This document shows positions 13,128-25,318 of a DNA stretch of 64,000 nt, one piece after another. The translations under genes and the position numbers were made by a program. The DNA is from Pyxicephalus adspersus (lineage: Eukaryota; Chordata; Amphibia; Anura; Pyxicephalidae), in contig NC_092868.1 of assembly GCF_032062135.1 (NCBI RefSeq), forward strand, positions 51,789,798 to 51,853,797, given 5' to 3'. A model generated the notes under the pieces. The model worked only from the letters and a program-made list of their open reading frames with translations, had not been told where the DNA came from and searched no databases. Every line of letters starts with the position of its first letter. Within the stretch, counting starts at the first letter, position 1.

Positions 13128-13471
13128 CAGCGGTTGCCAACCGGTGGTCTGCGGCTCTGTCTCCCATATGGACACGACCTGCCCACTCTCCTATCACAGG
13201 CTAAGACCTGCTTCTAAACATCCTGGGGGGACAGTAGCATAGGGCTGTGAATACAACTTTTGTTGCGTCCACAGCCCTGTGCTACTGCCCCCCCCTAGAA
13301 ATTAGTAAGCAGGTCTGAGCCTGCGATAGGAGAGTGGGCATGTTCTGGCTTTATGACGTCACTCTGGGGGAATTTTCCTCCCCTTTGAGTGACACATGGC
13401 TCCCCACACATGCGCAGTCCGAATTCGGTGAATTTAGTGGTCCGCAAGGTCGGAAAGGTTGGCGACCCCTG
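13128..13471. mobile_element. hAT-type MITE, 344 bp, with intact 8-bp TSD
   Basis: Terminal inverted repeats are CAGCGGTTGCCAACC and, from the right end, CAGGGGTCGCCAACC (13 of 15 match). A perfect duplication ctatagag flanks it at 13120-13127 and 13472-13479. The interior is also palindromic: gcccactctcctatcacaggct pairs with agcctgcgataggagagtgggc, and acagggctgt-type words pair across the centre. It has no coding capacity. The central TA in the duplication fits a Buster-type hAT target, which is inference. Confidence 0.92.
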
Positions 13472-13779
13472 CTATAGAGAAATGAGGGTTGATGGGTGAA
13501 ACCAATTAATATAGTGGGGAACAATGGGGATCAACCCTCTCCGAAGTGTCAATTTTACAGCACACTTTGGAGGGTGATTTCTCATCAATGGGGCACGAAT
13601 GGTCTTTGGAAACAATAGGTAGGCAATTTAATTTTCATACAAAAAGGTCACTTTAAGTTAGTGGCATCTCCAAATATGTTATTTTTTTCCAGAACAATAT
13701 TAATACATTGGCCATTTTTAAGTTTTCAAAACAGAAAATTTCTTTCTTTAGAGCACAACAATCAGACTTTTAATGCTCA
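13472..13779. other. No supported feature
   Basis: Unremarkable unique sequence. Confidence 0.5.
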
Positions 13780-14420
13780 ATCCCAACAAAGAACTTGTTT
13801 ATTGGCCAGAAAGAATAATTCGTTTTTACATTCGTCTCCACATGAAAAAAGCAGAATGAACACAAAGCTGGGATATACAAGTGTCACCTGCTGTGAATTA
13901 ATTGTGGATCGCTGTGTTTTCTTACCGTCCCGGTGCTGTTGTTAGGCCGTTCATACAAACATTACTCTTACACACCCGCCGCGTTCCACTTAGAGACAAA
14001 CACTTTCAAAAACTCATCGCTCTTCCGCTTCTCACACTGGGGATTCCGAAAAAAGAGATTTTACTAAGATAAGACTCTTGTTAATGTCTACCCAGGTTGG
14101 GTATTGATAGCACCATCTAAATTCCGCAAACCCTACAACACTTTATCGTTTACAAATGACGACGCGTTTGTGACTTTGCCTCCTAAATATTCCCTCAGGT
14201 GCTCTTGTGAGCTATGTAATGTGTAAAATAAATGGCCCTGTGGTTTAGCCTGAAGTCTAACATCCATTTCAAACTTAACTTTTTCCTTCTTGGCTCCATT
14301 TCTGGAAGCTTCTCGGCAGTGCGAGGTTAACTGCAGTTTCATTGCACCCAAAGGTCTCGGAAAAAAATCTTTTAACGGATGGTGTTTGTTACCGTCCAAT
14401 ATGGGATACATATTCTTTGT
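13780..14420. other. Candidate conserved non-coding block
   Basis: Unique sequence with scattered CpGs (cgtcccggtgctg, cccgccgcgttcc, gacgacgcgtttgtg) and no repeat signature. A 96-codon minus frame at 14133-14423 has no visible splice sites or domain. Confidence 0.25.
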
Positions 14421-14460
14421 CATTTATCTAAGTCAGGGAACTGAAAATGAGCCAGCAGAC

Positions 14461-15013
14461 TTTCTCAACCTTTTTAACATGGGCGAACCCTTAATTAAAT
14501 GTACTTAAAATTCAATTAACTATTGAGAACCCCTTTTATAAATATCCACAGTTCACAGTTGATCACCTCAATTGGAACAAAGATGTCAATAGAAACCTGA
14601 CATAACTCCTTTCTGTTCTTTACTCAATCCAAAAATTAAGGTAAATAGTGCTATATAATTCATTCCCATTGTGCAATGGAGACGAGGATAGGGGGACGGT
14701 GCAGTCCTAAAACATTTCTTGACTTACTTGAGGGTAACAGAGAAAAAGCCTTTCTTTACTTATTTTACATGAGAGGGGCCTTTTGTGTTAGCTTTTTGGT
14801 TTTGAGGGAACCCATTCCATAATTACTATATCTACAGGTCAAAGTATATTAATGTGGTGACCACTAGGAAGAATGCTTCTTACATTGCTGACCATTGGAA
14901 AGAATATCAACCTTACAGATAGCCAAAAAGATCATCAGGGGGTCACAAATTGCACATTTATCAAAGGACCCCTAGTAACCCCTGGAGGAACCCTGGTTGA
15001 GAAACCTTGACTT
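14461..15013. mobile_element. hAT-like composite element
   Basis: The left end cagactttctcaacc pairs with the right end ggttgagaaaccttg. A second internal hAT-like arm begins near 14750 and shares attactatatctacagg with the copies at 22952-23232 and 31040-31754. A segment at 14595-14745 recurs at 30847-31015. No matching 8-bp duplication was found, so the boundaries are uncertain. Confidence 0.55.
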
Positions 15014-15020
15014 TTTTCCA

Positions 15021-15399
15021 TTACCACCCCTGGTGGTAATCCCGAGTGTGGCTAGGGGTGAAATTGCATTACGGGGTTGAATTGAGGGCTTACCTGGTTC
15101 TCACGAGCCTTCAGCATACTCCAGCGATGCCAGCCTGGCATCTGTGTCCACTTGGTGATTCCCCATTGGCAATGCCCGTAATCTGTGTCCCCTGGCTTCG
15201 CATCCCGGCGTGTGAACGTTGGAGACTCAAGGCTAGGGGATGCAGATGCCGGGCGGGCAAGCGGTGTGTGTGCGGGAGGGCTGCGTACGTTGGGGGGTGG
15301 GACCAGTGAAAAATTTTAAATTGGAAGTATTTTTAAATGTGAAATGTACCTGTTTTACATTTAAAAATACTAAAATAATCATACTGCTGGGGAGGTTAA
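15021..15399 (+). mobile_element. TTAA-type (piggyBac-like) MITE
   Basis: The right end reads ctgctggggaggttaa, so the element edge is TTAACCTCCCCAGCAG on the other strand. The left end reads ttaccacccctggtggta, consistent with a mutated TTAA edge. The interior tgagtgtggct...ggggtg matches the copy starting at 10640. TTAA targets are the piggyBac hallmark; the family call is inferred. Confidence 0.6.
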
Positions 15400-16085
15400 A
15401 CATAAAATCACATATTTAGTTTCCAGATGCTACCCCAGGCAGCTGTCAGCCTAAAAGCACACAGAACCATGTGGGGGACTCCTCCACTTACCCTATGGAA
15501 TTCTTCCAGGGGTGACCCGGAGACCCCTGCGAGAGAGCATGGCTTCATGCAGCTTTGGTATAGAAGTGTCCTAAAAACCGCACCACGCCCAAACACCTGT
15601 TCAAAAAACTATTTGCACCACTCCAATTTATCTCAATAATAACAGCAGCTTTGGGCCGGTTGAGAACCGGTTGTCAACAATCTGAACTTAGTCTAAGACT
15701 TTGAAAAGATTTTGTCTTGATGCACCTGGAATCCTTTTAGGTAATTTAAAATGAAAGTGCAATTGGTCTCTAACAAGAACTGTTCCTAGTAATGTAAGTT
15801 TTGAATAGAACATTTAATAAAAACATTCATTCATTTTCCTGAACTAAAGCATTTACGTACGAACAATTTAAGATTTTCAATTAGCCGGTTAAATATAATT
15901 TTCCGCTTATTAGCAGAGTTGGGGATTTATCATTTGAATTTTCCTGCACAGTTTTTAAACATCCAAACTTTAAAATAGAATGTGATTTAAAGCTAATAGA
16001 TGTGCGTTCTTTTACAAAAGTATGGATTTGCCTATTGGTGGGGGTAGAGGTGAACTTGACAGATGGGTACAGTCTTGACCCGAAT
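15400..16085. other. No supported feature
   Basis: Overlapping frames at 15408-15639 occur on both strands and carry no domain. Otherwise AT-rich and featureless. Confidence 0.5.
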
Positions 16086-16920
16086 TCCGAGTTCCATCCA
16101 CTCCTAGGTCACTTCACTTTGCAGGGACCCATTATGGATCTAGTGGCTGGTGGACGTGGGCATAAAACAAAAATATGATTACAAATAAATAAGTGAAGAG
16201 AGTCCGTTTTAAGGCCTGGCCCGCCTTTACCTGGCTGTCCCAGGCACGGGCCCATGAGTTCCAATACAGTAAACCTTCTAAAGTGACTCTTACTAAGTTC
16301 CATCCACAGCTAGGTCACTACTGCTTTCCAAAGACACAGTAGTGACCTAGTAGCTAGTGGTGGGGACACTAAACTATTATAATTATCCATATAAATAAAT
16401 GATGAGAGTCCATTTAGGCTTTTCCTCCTTTACCTTGGTGTCCTAGGCACTGGCCCATGAGTTCCAAAGCTATACCTGGTTAAGTGACTCTCTTCTATTT
16501 CTTGCACAACTTCTACAGTAAATTTCTGGGGCTTCTTGCTGAGTTCCATCCAGCGTTAATTCACTACAGCTCTGCAGGGACCCAGTAGTGACCCAGTGGC
16601 TAGTTGAACATCTTCTACAGTGAATCTCTGGGGCTTCCTGCTGAGTTCCATCCACCGCTAGGTCACTACAATTGTGCGGGCACCCAGTAGTGACCTATCG
16701 GCTGGTACGTCTGGGCACAAAACAAAAATAATATACCAAATAAATGATGACTGTCAATTTAGGTTTGAACCCCCTCCCCAACCTAGGAGCTGGTCTATGA
16801 GGTCTTATATGGTATACCTTTAAGTGAATAGCTGGCGCAGCTATTTTAGTGAATCTCTGGGTCTTCTTGCTAGGTCACTACAGCTGTGCAGGGACCCAGC
16901 AACTGATGGGTGGGGGTGCT
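16086..16920 (+). repeat. Diverged tandem repeat, ~100-250 bp units
   Basis: The word gttccatcc recurs at about 16091, 16297, 16543 and 16644. Each time it is followed by aggtcacta, gcagggaccca, tagtgacct..gtggct and agtcc-type words in the same order. The spacing is 206, 246 and 101 bp, so units are variably truncated. Frames inside it are repeat-derived. Confidence 0.75.
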
Positions 16921-19470
16921 CATTGGCTCACATGCATCCAACACATCTAGTAATGTTGGATGCTAAAGATTCCCTGCTTGGTTAAAGTGTGAGTGAATGT
17001 TGGATATGCAATGTGATTGAACATTGGCACCCAAGGATTAGAAGTTTGTTACTGGCATGGCCACCAAGTGAAAGCAAAGGACCACCATTACACCTACCAC
17101 ATTCAAGGACTGATACACTGCAATATATTACTTTATATATTTTAGGTTTTTTTAAGCTGGCCATTCTTTGACTTTTAGAGGCTCTTTACCAAATAACATG
17201 ACAGGTTTAAACTCATGTTTTATAACCATAGATATAAAGCAGCTTAGTTCTGTTGTTCCAATGGAGACATTTTATAGAGGTTAATGAGGACTCTTCAGCC
17301 GAAATATTTTCATGGGAAACAGATGATGAATGTCAGTCATCTTCCTTTGGTAAATATGGAACACATTTCAACTTGGAAGGTCTGGCCGGACAGCTGTGTC
17401 TTGTTCATCTCACTATAGACAGACCTCGATGAAACTTCCTCTAATTACAATCCAGTTGGTTTGCCAAAAGGCAGTGGAAAAGCACCACACCAACATTTTT
17501 CCAATACATTTTGATAAGTGGAAGATCTTCAATGTCCGTCTATGAGATATTTGTTTTATCTGAGACGGACTACTCCCAAAACTGAAGTTTTAGGTTGGTA
17601 TGGGCTTTGGTGGTTCGGGTCTCCTAGGGTTCTCCTATATTCACAATCCATCCAACATAGGCTATATATTTGCTCTGGACCGGCTTCCTGGTGGTGACAT
17701 GGCTGGATCATTGCTGTGCAAGGCTTTCAATCTCAACCAGGGTCACATCTGACAGCGAGACATCTCATGAGAATAAGTGGGAGACAGTTGTCCTTTTCTA
17801 ACAACAAGCAACTTAACAGGAACCTTCACCAGGGATCATTTTAGAGAAAAAACTGCACATTCAGGCAGTGCAATTACCCATTTGGACTCTTTCCCAATCT
17901 AAACAAACCTACCTTCTCTTTATACGGATCCAATCCTACTGAGATCCATTGGCCACGTAACTTCTGCTTAAATCCAGCACAGAGTGTAGGTTAGTTTAGA
18001 TTATGGAAATCAGGCAAACAGGACAACTGATTAAGGTAAGGTAAATTAGCGTTTAAAGTGAAAAAAATCACTTACCTATACCAGTATAAAGCCCTCAAGT
18101 TCCTTCACCATTCGGCTTCCCTCTTCTTTCTCGCACTCGCTGTTCTGTCCAGCTTCTTACTTCTGGGTTCTTCTATATATCACCCAAACTCATACTGTGT
18201 AGGCGTGAGATCAGGTAATGTCTTTCTGCAAATGTCAAAAAATGTCGCTGTGCATGAGCACTTTATTTTTTACATTACAGGAAAGCCCTAAAGACACATG
18301 CCCATTCTTAGGCATTTTGTTCTCACGGTGGAAGGAGCAGCCCACAGCCTCCTGGGATATGTGAGCCTCCTGGGATAAGTATCTGCAGGCTTCCTCTTCG
18401 ACAATAAAGACAGAGACCGCAAACTTCCCCCCCAAAAATATAAAAAAATTTATTCCATTATACAAAAGAGATAGAAACCCTTTTATATAATATTAAAATG
18501 TGATGAGAGGTCGGCTTGAAAGAAAGTTGAGATGTAAAACAACCTAAAATATATAAGATTTTAGTGGTTGGGTTCAGATCTATTTTACTTATGTATCAGG
18601 CTGCTTTATTCCTGAAAACCTTCTGAAAAGCTGAGAAGAAACATTTATGTTGACAATTCTAATTCTCAGTGTCATCTCCACATTCTGGAACTTACCAGGC
18701 CACTGCACACGGATAATGAGTCTGCACCTCGATCTCCTTTCTGCGTAATCCTACAGCCCAGCTGGCCACGTATGGCTTTTTAAAGGCTAAATGTCACTAC
18801 AATTATTGTTACCATTATAAAGTACCAACATATGTCAAGGTACAATAAATATCAGAGGAAAATGGCAGATTCCAAATGAAATAGATACAAAATATGATAC
18901 AGAAGCAGAACAACTTCTCCAACCCTATTTCCCATATGTCATGCCTTATCTGGGTGATCAAATAGGGTAAAATTGTCTCATGTATGGTAGTGGGGATACC
19001 AATATGGAGGAACTTTCTTGGTAGTTGGTAGTCCTGCCCAGTCTCGGCATTTCTCCTGACAACCCATATTGGTGAAGTTGGCAATGGTGGAAGGAGAATG
19101 GAGAAGGAGAGTTGTTGGAGAGAGTTCCAAGCTAGAGATCAACCGGGAAGACAACATGTGTGCTTGCCATAGTTTCCAATAATCGGAAGTAAACCCATAT
19201 TTTTAGCCCCAATGGGTAGGGTATCAGGATGATTTTTTAGAGACGACTTCTAGCTCCTCTCTGGCCCAGTAATATGTAAACCTTAAGATCAAACTTCTAA
19301 ATTAGGAAGCAGCTCCATGCTGCCGGTACTTCTCCATGAGTTCCGCCATAGTGAGCCCCCAGGACACCCACCTACTGATATATAAACTTTCATACTTAAG
19401 GCCAACTGTCCTTAGCAATTCATAAATGAGGTCAGGTTTTAAGGATGTTCCAGCATTTACTGATGAATCC
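16921..19470. other. No supported feature
   Basis: AT-rich unique sequence. No splice-bounded frame or repeat relationship was recognised on either strand. Confidence 0.5.
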
Positions 19471-19690
19471 AGAGAAGTTGAATTAACATCTAATTACACC
19501 ACTTATCCTAATTTGTGTTTTACAGATCCTGCCCGCTCTGCTTTTGATCACATGCTTAAGCAGTGAAATATGTCCAGATTTAGCAGACAAATTATTTGCA
19601 TGAAATGTTCATTTTGTAGTGCAATTCTATTACTTAGTAATGACATCATCTGGCATTGTTAAGGAACACGTTGCATATCCTTGACACTAC
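19471..19690. other. Candidate conserved non-coding block with octamer site
   Basis: Contains a perfect POU octamer ATTTGCAT at about 19594, close to TAAT words and gacatcatc. No frame. The regulatory role is inferred from motifs only. Confidence 0.3.
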
Positions 19691-20089
19691 TTAGATTACT
19701 CAGCAGTTTTCAGCTCCGCAAAATGATAATAGAGGCTTCTGCCAAATTGTAGCAGGTGCGTGAAGTTCACCAATCTCATTCTTTCTGATTCCCAGGTTGT
19801 CCATTGCTGCGTGCATCGTGCTGCAGATGTATAGTGCAAAGTAATGCTGGGCTGAAATGGAGGAGGGGTACAAAAGCAGCTTAATTTGACAGGTATTACA
19901 CATAAAGGGCGCTGATTAGCCATTATCCTTCCCAAGACATAAATCCCTGACTGTCAGAGGTTTGGTGTGTTTTGTGCATAGTAATAGAAGGGCTGTAATC
20001 AACAAGTAGGCTATGGGGACAATACTGGGCGGATAAAACAAAGATACAAAGGTAGGACAACTGTGCCAAGCCTGGATTTACATTTTTGT
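19691..20089. other. No supported feature
   Basis: Overlapping minus-strand frames only. Nothing recognisable. Confidence 0.5.
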
Positions 20090-20275
20090 GCATTCACCCA
20101 AAAGGTGCGTTAATGTGCATTGTGTTAAGGCACCAGCATTATATTTTGGAATGGATGGAGTATTTACATAATGTGTTGTGTTATAGTGCAGATGTGATTT
20201 TGCTCGGAGCACACCACACTGCACATACCATGCACAAGTCATTGACACCCTGTTGCTAGACCATTCATTTGAACA
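20090..20275. repeat. GCA-rich degenerate repeat
   Basis: Many spaced gtgca/tgcac words (gtgcattcacc, gtgcgttaatgtgcat, gcacataccatgcac) resemble the repeats at 49.2-49.5 and 56.2-57.8 kb. The exact family is unknown. Confidence 0.4.
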
Positions 20276-21664
20276 TAAGAAGACCCATCAGGGGAATTAT
20301 ATACTTGGGTATGATCCAGCACCTGATGTCTCCCCATGCATACATGTTCTTATGTTGAACACCTCCTAATGACACAAAGTTGTGTACGATCAGGTGCCAG
20401 CCCCCAGTCCCGTTGGATATGTGCAATGAGTATGTCAGCAAGCTGCTATCAATCATTTGTGCCTTGTAGGAAAGGGCAGGACACACAAAGAATAAACATT
20501 AGCAAAACTAAGCAGATGACCAAGAACATTTTTTAAGTTGCTTTTTTCCAGTATTATAATATAAAGGTGTAGGTAATAGTAAAAGGTCCTCTTTATGATG
20601 GTGACAAGGTTAGGTTTGGATTTTGATGCATTGCATTGACTGTCATTGATAAGTGAATTTGTAAAGATATAAAGGGGCAATCTCTATTCTTGCTACCCTA
20701 TGGTACTTATAATTAGGTTTCTATCTGCCCCTTCACTGCTCAGATCAACCCCACCAGTGCACTCCATTCAAAGCACCCCACTCTTCCCAGCCCCTGTGAC
20801 ACCCCAAATCTCATGCAGACAAAAATGAATTTAGGATATTAGATAATACTGATTACATGAGAATCCAATGTGGATGTTACATTGCTTACCCTAATCCTCT
20901 ACACCGTTCCCATCATCGTTGCTTCCTCCGGTCATTCTATGAATCTTTCATTTGCATAACAAGAACAAAAAAAGCCATTGTGTCATTTTCCAAACCATTG
21001 TTGGACTTTATAGCTAGAGGACCATCTGTTGAAGCAAACACAGGAACGGAAAGAGGTTCCACCAATTACAGGTTACATTGTAAGCATCTGTCTACTTTCT
21101 GCATGTTTCCAGATCCGTGTGATTGTGCGTGCCAAGAAGAGTCATCACATGGCTCTGGTGTGCCATAAAATTTTATATGCTTTTTCAAAGCCTTGTTTTA
21201 GGCTCCGTCCAGTCAAGAATGATATTTTTGTTTTTTAGTAGATGCTGGAGACCTCACAGCCACACACACAGAGTTGTATCAGATATTTGTAATATCATCC
21301 ATGTGCATGGGCCATCTTGTTATAAGACATCCAACGTTTGAGTATGGTGTTAGAAAAGGGAAAGCGGATCATCAACCCCAGAGGAAGACAAAAAAAATCT
21401 AATAAAGTGAAACTAAAGCAGACATAAATCACATTAGCCAATAGAACCAATGGAAATAAATAACATAACAGATATAAAAAACAAAAATGAACACCCGTGT
21501 GATATCAGCTGCTTGATATCTACCATATAGTTTATACATCAGAGCTCAAAAAGGGAAGAGAAACAGCACTAAGACCCCACTATACTGCATTGCAATGAGA
21601 GTGCTGATCGAAAGAAAATTAGTGACTAGGATCAGCTCACCACCTGGTTGCTTGACTTTTAACT
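20276..21664. other. No supported feature
   Basis: A 103-codon + strand frame at 20857-21168 overlaps two other + frames and has no domain. Nothing else was recognised. Confidence 0.5.
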
Positions 21665-21672
21665 GTCTGGTG

Positions 21673-22943
21673 CAGGGGTCAGCAACCTTTACTATCAAAA
21701 GAGCCATTTTGCCTCCTCTTCCACTAAAGAAAAATAGTCTGGAGCCGCAAAACATAACACAGTTTATAAACTTTTAAAAGTTTTAATATTTTTTTAATTT
21801 TACCTGTTACAACAAGTGTGCATGTGTAGGCCTACTTTGAAATAAATTAAACACTGAACTATGCCCCTAGAAGCCTCCAGCTTCTAACGTATCATCCTGT
21901 TACATTAGCTGGAGGCTTCTAACGTAACAGGGTAGATTTTTTTGATGGGCAGAGTTCTTTATGTTCTGACGATGCCTTAGCGATGAAATTTTAAGGGGTG
22001 TTAGCCACAGGTGTCCCTCATTTGCAGCTTTAATTTTGTTCACCTGTACCCCCCAATCTTGAGTAATTGGGGTTCGGGTGCTTGAAGCCTCCAGCAATGT
22101 GTAACAGGGTAGATTATTTTGATGGGCAGAGTTCTTTATTTTCTGACGATGCCTTAGCGATTCAATTGTAGGTGGTGTTAGCCATAAGTGTCCCCCACTT
22201 GCACCTCTATTTTGGTCACCTCTACCGCCTCCCCCCCGTTCCAGAGAAATTGGGGTTCAGATGCTAGATGCTTCCAGCAATGTGTAACAGGGTAGATTTT
22301 TTTGATAGGCAGAGTTTTTATGAATTTTTAGGAGGTGTTAGCCACAGGTGTCCCATACTTGCACCTCAATTTTTTTTCACCTGTACCCCCGTTTCCAGAT
22401 AAATTGGGGTTTAGGTGCTAGAAGCCTCCAACAATGTGTAACAGGGTAGGGGTTTTTTGATGGGTGGAGTTTTTAGGAGGTGTTAGCCACAGGTGTCCCC
22501 CACTTGCACCTCTAATTTTTTTCACCTGTACCCCCTTCCTGTTCCAGAGAAATTGGGGTTCAGGTGCCTCCAGCAATGTGTAACGGTAGATTTTTTTGAT
22601 GGGCAGAGTTCTTTATGTTCTGATGATAGCCTAACAATTAAATTTTAGGGGGTGTTAGTCACAGGTGTCCCCCACTTGCACCTACATTTTTGGTTTTGTA
22701 CATCTCCCCATTCCAGAGGAATTGGGGTTCAAAGGAGGGGGATGTCATTGTACACACCCATTTGTACACGCCCCGTGGTAGATTTATTTCACTGGTAGAT
22801 TTTTTTCATTAGAACACCGGATAGGGAATCCCCCTGCTCCGCAGTGTCTTGGGAGGAAGGGGATCCCCCATCAGAGATCTCCCCGCGGCAGCCGAAGGGA
22901 GCCACAACAAGGAGGCTGAAGAGCCGCAGGTTGCAGACCCCTG
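21673..22943. mobile_element. hAT-type non-autonomous element, 1271 bp, with internal tandem repeat
   Basis: Ends are caggggtcagcaacc and, from the right, CAGGGGTCTGCAACC. A perfect 8-bp duplication gtctggtg lies at 21665-21672 and 22944-22951. Both ends contain gagcc-type subterminal words (aaaagagccatttt, gaagagccgcagg). The interior carries about five tandem units. No transposase frame was seen, so it depends on an enzyme supplied elsewhere. Confidence 0.92.
21905..22735 (+). repeat. Five tandem units inside the hAT element
   Basis: Each unit starts near gtaacagggtagat, at about 21922, 22101, 22284, 22437 and 22580. Each then has gatgggcagagtt, gttagccacaggtgtccc, cttgcacct, cacctgtaccccc and aattggggttc. 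Unit length drops from about 180 to about 145 bp. Confidence 0.85.
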
Positions 22944-22951
22944 GTCTGGTG

Positions 22952-23232
22952 CACTGTTTTTCAACTTTTTTATTATGGAGAACCCTTGAAATAAATCTCA
23001 GGTCTTAAAGAACCCCCTGCTATAATTATTATATCCACAACTCACAGTATATTAGTGGAGTGGTCAGTAGGAAAAAAGCCTCCTACATTGTAAACCAGTG
23101 GGAAGAATGTCATCCGTATTGATAGCCAAAAATAACATTAGTGTCAGTTAAACTGACCTGGGAGGTGCAAATTGTTCATTGTTTGATGAACCCCTAACAA
23201 TTTTTTGGAGCAACCCTGGTTGAGATGCACTG
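22952..23232. mobile_element. hAT-like MITE, 281 bp
   Basis: The left end cactgtttttcaac pairs with the right end gttgagatgcactg. The flanks gtctggtg and atctagta match at 5 of 8, with all three differences G to A. The interior shares attattatatccacaactcacagta with the elements at 14.8 and 31.1 kb. Confidence 0.65.
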
Positions 23233-23384
23233 ATCTAGTAACAGGGAAAGTTAAATAGTATTGCTTAGAAAAGTAAAAATAAACAAATCATCAGGAAAAA
23301 GACAGTTAAAACAGAAAGGAATAATATGGACTTGATTGGAGTAAACAGAGGGCTATTAGGAGGTTTAACAACCAAAGTTAATAC

Positions 23385-23935
23385 AAAAGTAACAATGTTA
23401 CTTTGTATTTCTGTATCTTATGATTGAACAGTATTTATATAAACATTGTCAGTTGGCTCATTTATTTGGCAGCAGCACAGCAACACCCGGCTGTCATTTT
23501 GACAGTTGGAAACTGCCAGCACAGGAATAGCAGTAAATTTAGTTAAAAAAATAAAAAAAAATAAAATTGATACAAAAGTAACAATCTGACTTTGTATCTC
23601 TGTATTCTTTGTTTGATCAGTATATGTAAACACTTTGTCAGTTGGTCTATTTATTTGGCAGCAGCACACCATCACTCGACTGTCATTTTAACAGTTGGGA
23701 ATTGCCAGCAAGTGCAAAGCAGATAAGGGGGTGGATTTGTTTTATAAATCTGAAAACAAAGTAGATACAAAAGTAACAATATCATTTTGTATCTCTGTAT
23801 ATTATGCTTGAACAATATTTTGTCAGATCGTCCGTATATTTTACAGCAGCACAGCAACTCCCGGCTGTCATTTTGACAGTTAAGAATTGCCAGCAAGTGC
23901 AACATAATGGGGGGGTGGGGCTGCAGATAAGTGCT
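23385..23935 (+). repeat. Three tandem units of ~190 bp
   Basis: Units begin with aacaat at 23391, 23580 and 23775. Each continues with ctttgtat.tctgtat, tgaacagtat, atttatttggcagcagcac, cggctgtcattttgacagtt and ttgccagca. Each unit includes a small palindrome around tgtcattttgaca. Minus-strand frames here are repeat-derived. Confidence 0.85.
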
Positions 23936-24529
23936 AAATGGCATATTACATATGTCCTATATAATAGGAATACGTTTTTGGGGCAGTCTCAATATACCTC
24001 CACACCTCATTAAATTTTTTGAATGTGTATCTAAACCCAAAATCATAACAAATTAAATTAAATCCTTATCCCAAATGAAGACAAATATTTAGATATAATT
24101 TAAGCCACATTTTTGTAAAGTTTCTAATTGAATGGCGACAACTTAGAATGCTATAAAGGTTTTTTGCTGCCACTACTAAGAAGCTTCATCCTGTTTGTTC
24201 TAATGGTTATCCGGTTGAAAAAGTGAAAAAGAATCCAAAATTTTGAGCTGTCACAAGAACAATGGCTGGATCTTTCAATACGGCTCTAAGATAGCATTTT
24301 CTTCAATTGGGGAGATTTCCTCTTTTTTCCTGTTGTGTGTAAAGGACAAGAAGTGAAGAGAAATCTCCACAATGCAAACCCAATTTCTACTCCATCCAAG
24401 TTTTAAAAAAGTTTTTGCTTTGCATACCAAACACTACAATTTCTCTTTGGTGTATTCTTCCCATCCCTGGACATCATTTGTTGGCCAAAATCAAACCACG
24501 TGCTAAAATTTACATTGTTGCATCTCCCG
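23936..24529. other. No supported feature
   Basis: AT-rich. No structure seen. Confidence 0.5.
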
Positions 24530-24840
24530 CTTCTTCATAATTATTTAGCATAAACTCGAAAAAGTCTAAAAAATTTAAAAAATCCTAGAGCGGAGCTTTG
24601 GGCAGCTTATCTGAAGCGTTGCATTATGGGAGGCTGTAAATGAAATATAGGTAAAATAATTCATATGGCTTAAGCTACTGTAGAAGACCGATAGCCACTT
24701 GGAAACCCGAGATAACGGCGCTGCCTTTATTAGAAGTGAATTACGATGGAACAATAAATGAATTTAATTATCATCATAGCACAAGGATTTTCCTTTAAGG
24801 TAATTTAATTACTATTTGTAAATTGCGGGATACTTGAAAA
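24530..24840. other. Candidate conserved non-coding block
   Basis: Unique, with gataacggcgctgcc followed by several ttaattat/taattta words typical of homeodomain-bound enhancers. No open frame. Inferred. Confidence 0.35.
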
Positions 24841-25170
24841 CGTGTTTTTTTTCTGCACTTTTATTCTTTGGTTAAAGAGTACCGGTCATGTGAAACGCAC
24901 AACCTGCTGTGTATTTAGAAGATCTGTCCATATGACCTACATTTTTTCGCCTTCCTCTGGATCATCTGCGTATATATTAGGTGCTATGAAGAATATGCTG
25001 GTTTCCAATATGTTTATTTCCCTGGTGGTTTAACCTGATGGACTTATTTCTTTTTTCACCCTGAATAATGTAACTATTCATGTGATCTCAAAGGTTTCTC
25101 AGACTGACACCATTGTGGTCAAGACCCTCAGGGTGATCAGGCAATGGCAGAAATTGATCCTATTGTGTGA
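24841..25170. other. No supported feature
   Basis: A 63-codon + strand frame without a domain. Nothing else. Confidence 0.5.
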
Positions 25171-25318
25171 TACTTCCCCCTCCCCTTAGATTGTAAGCTC
25201 TACAGGCCAGGGTCCCCTCCTCCTCCTGTGTCACTGTCTGTTATTTGTAACCCCTATTTCATGTACAGTGCTGTGTAATATGTTGGCACTTTATAAATCC
25301 TGTTTATTAATATTATTA
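25171..25318 (+). mobile_element. Retroposon 3' tail (L2/SINE type)
   Basis: The sequence runs attgtaagctctacaggcca, then ctcctcctgtgtcac, cagtgctgtgtaatatgttg and gcactttataaat, ending in an AT-rich tail. It is the + strand equivalent of the minus-strand tails at 41.4 and 49.6 kb. Only the 3' end is present. Confidence 0.75.
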
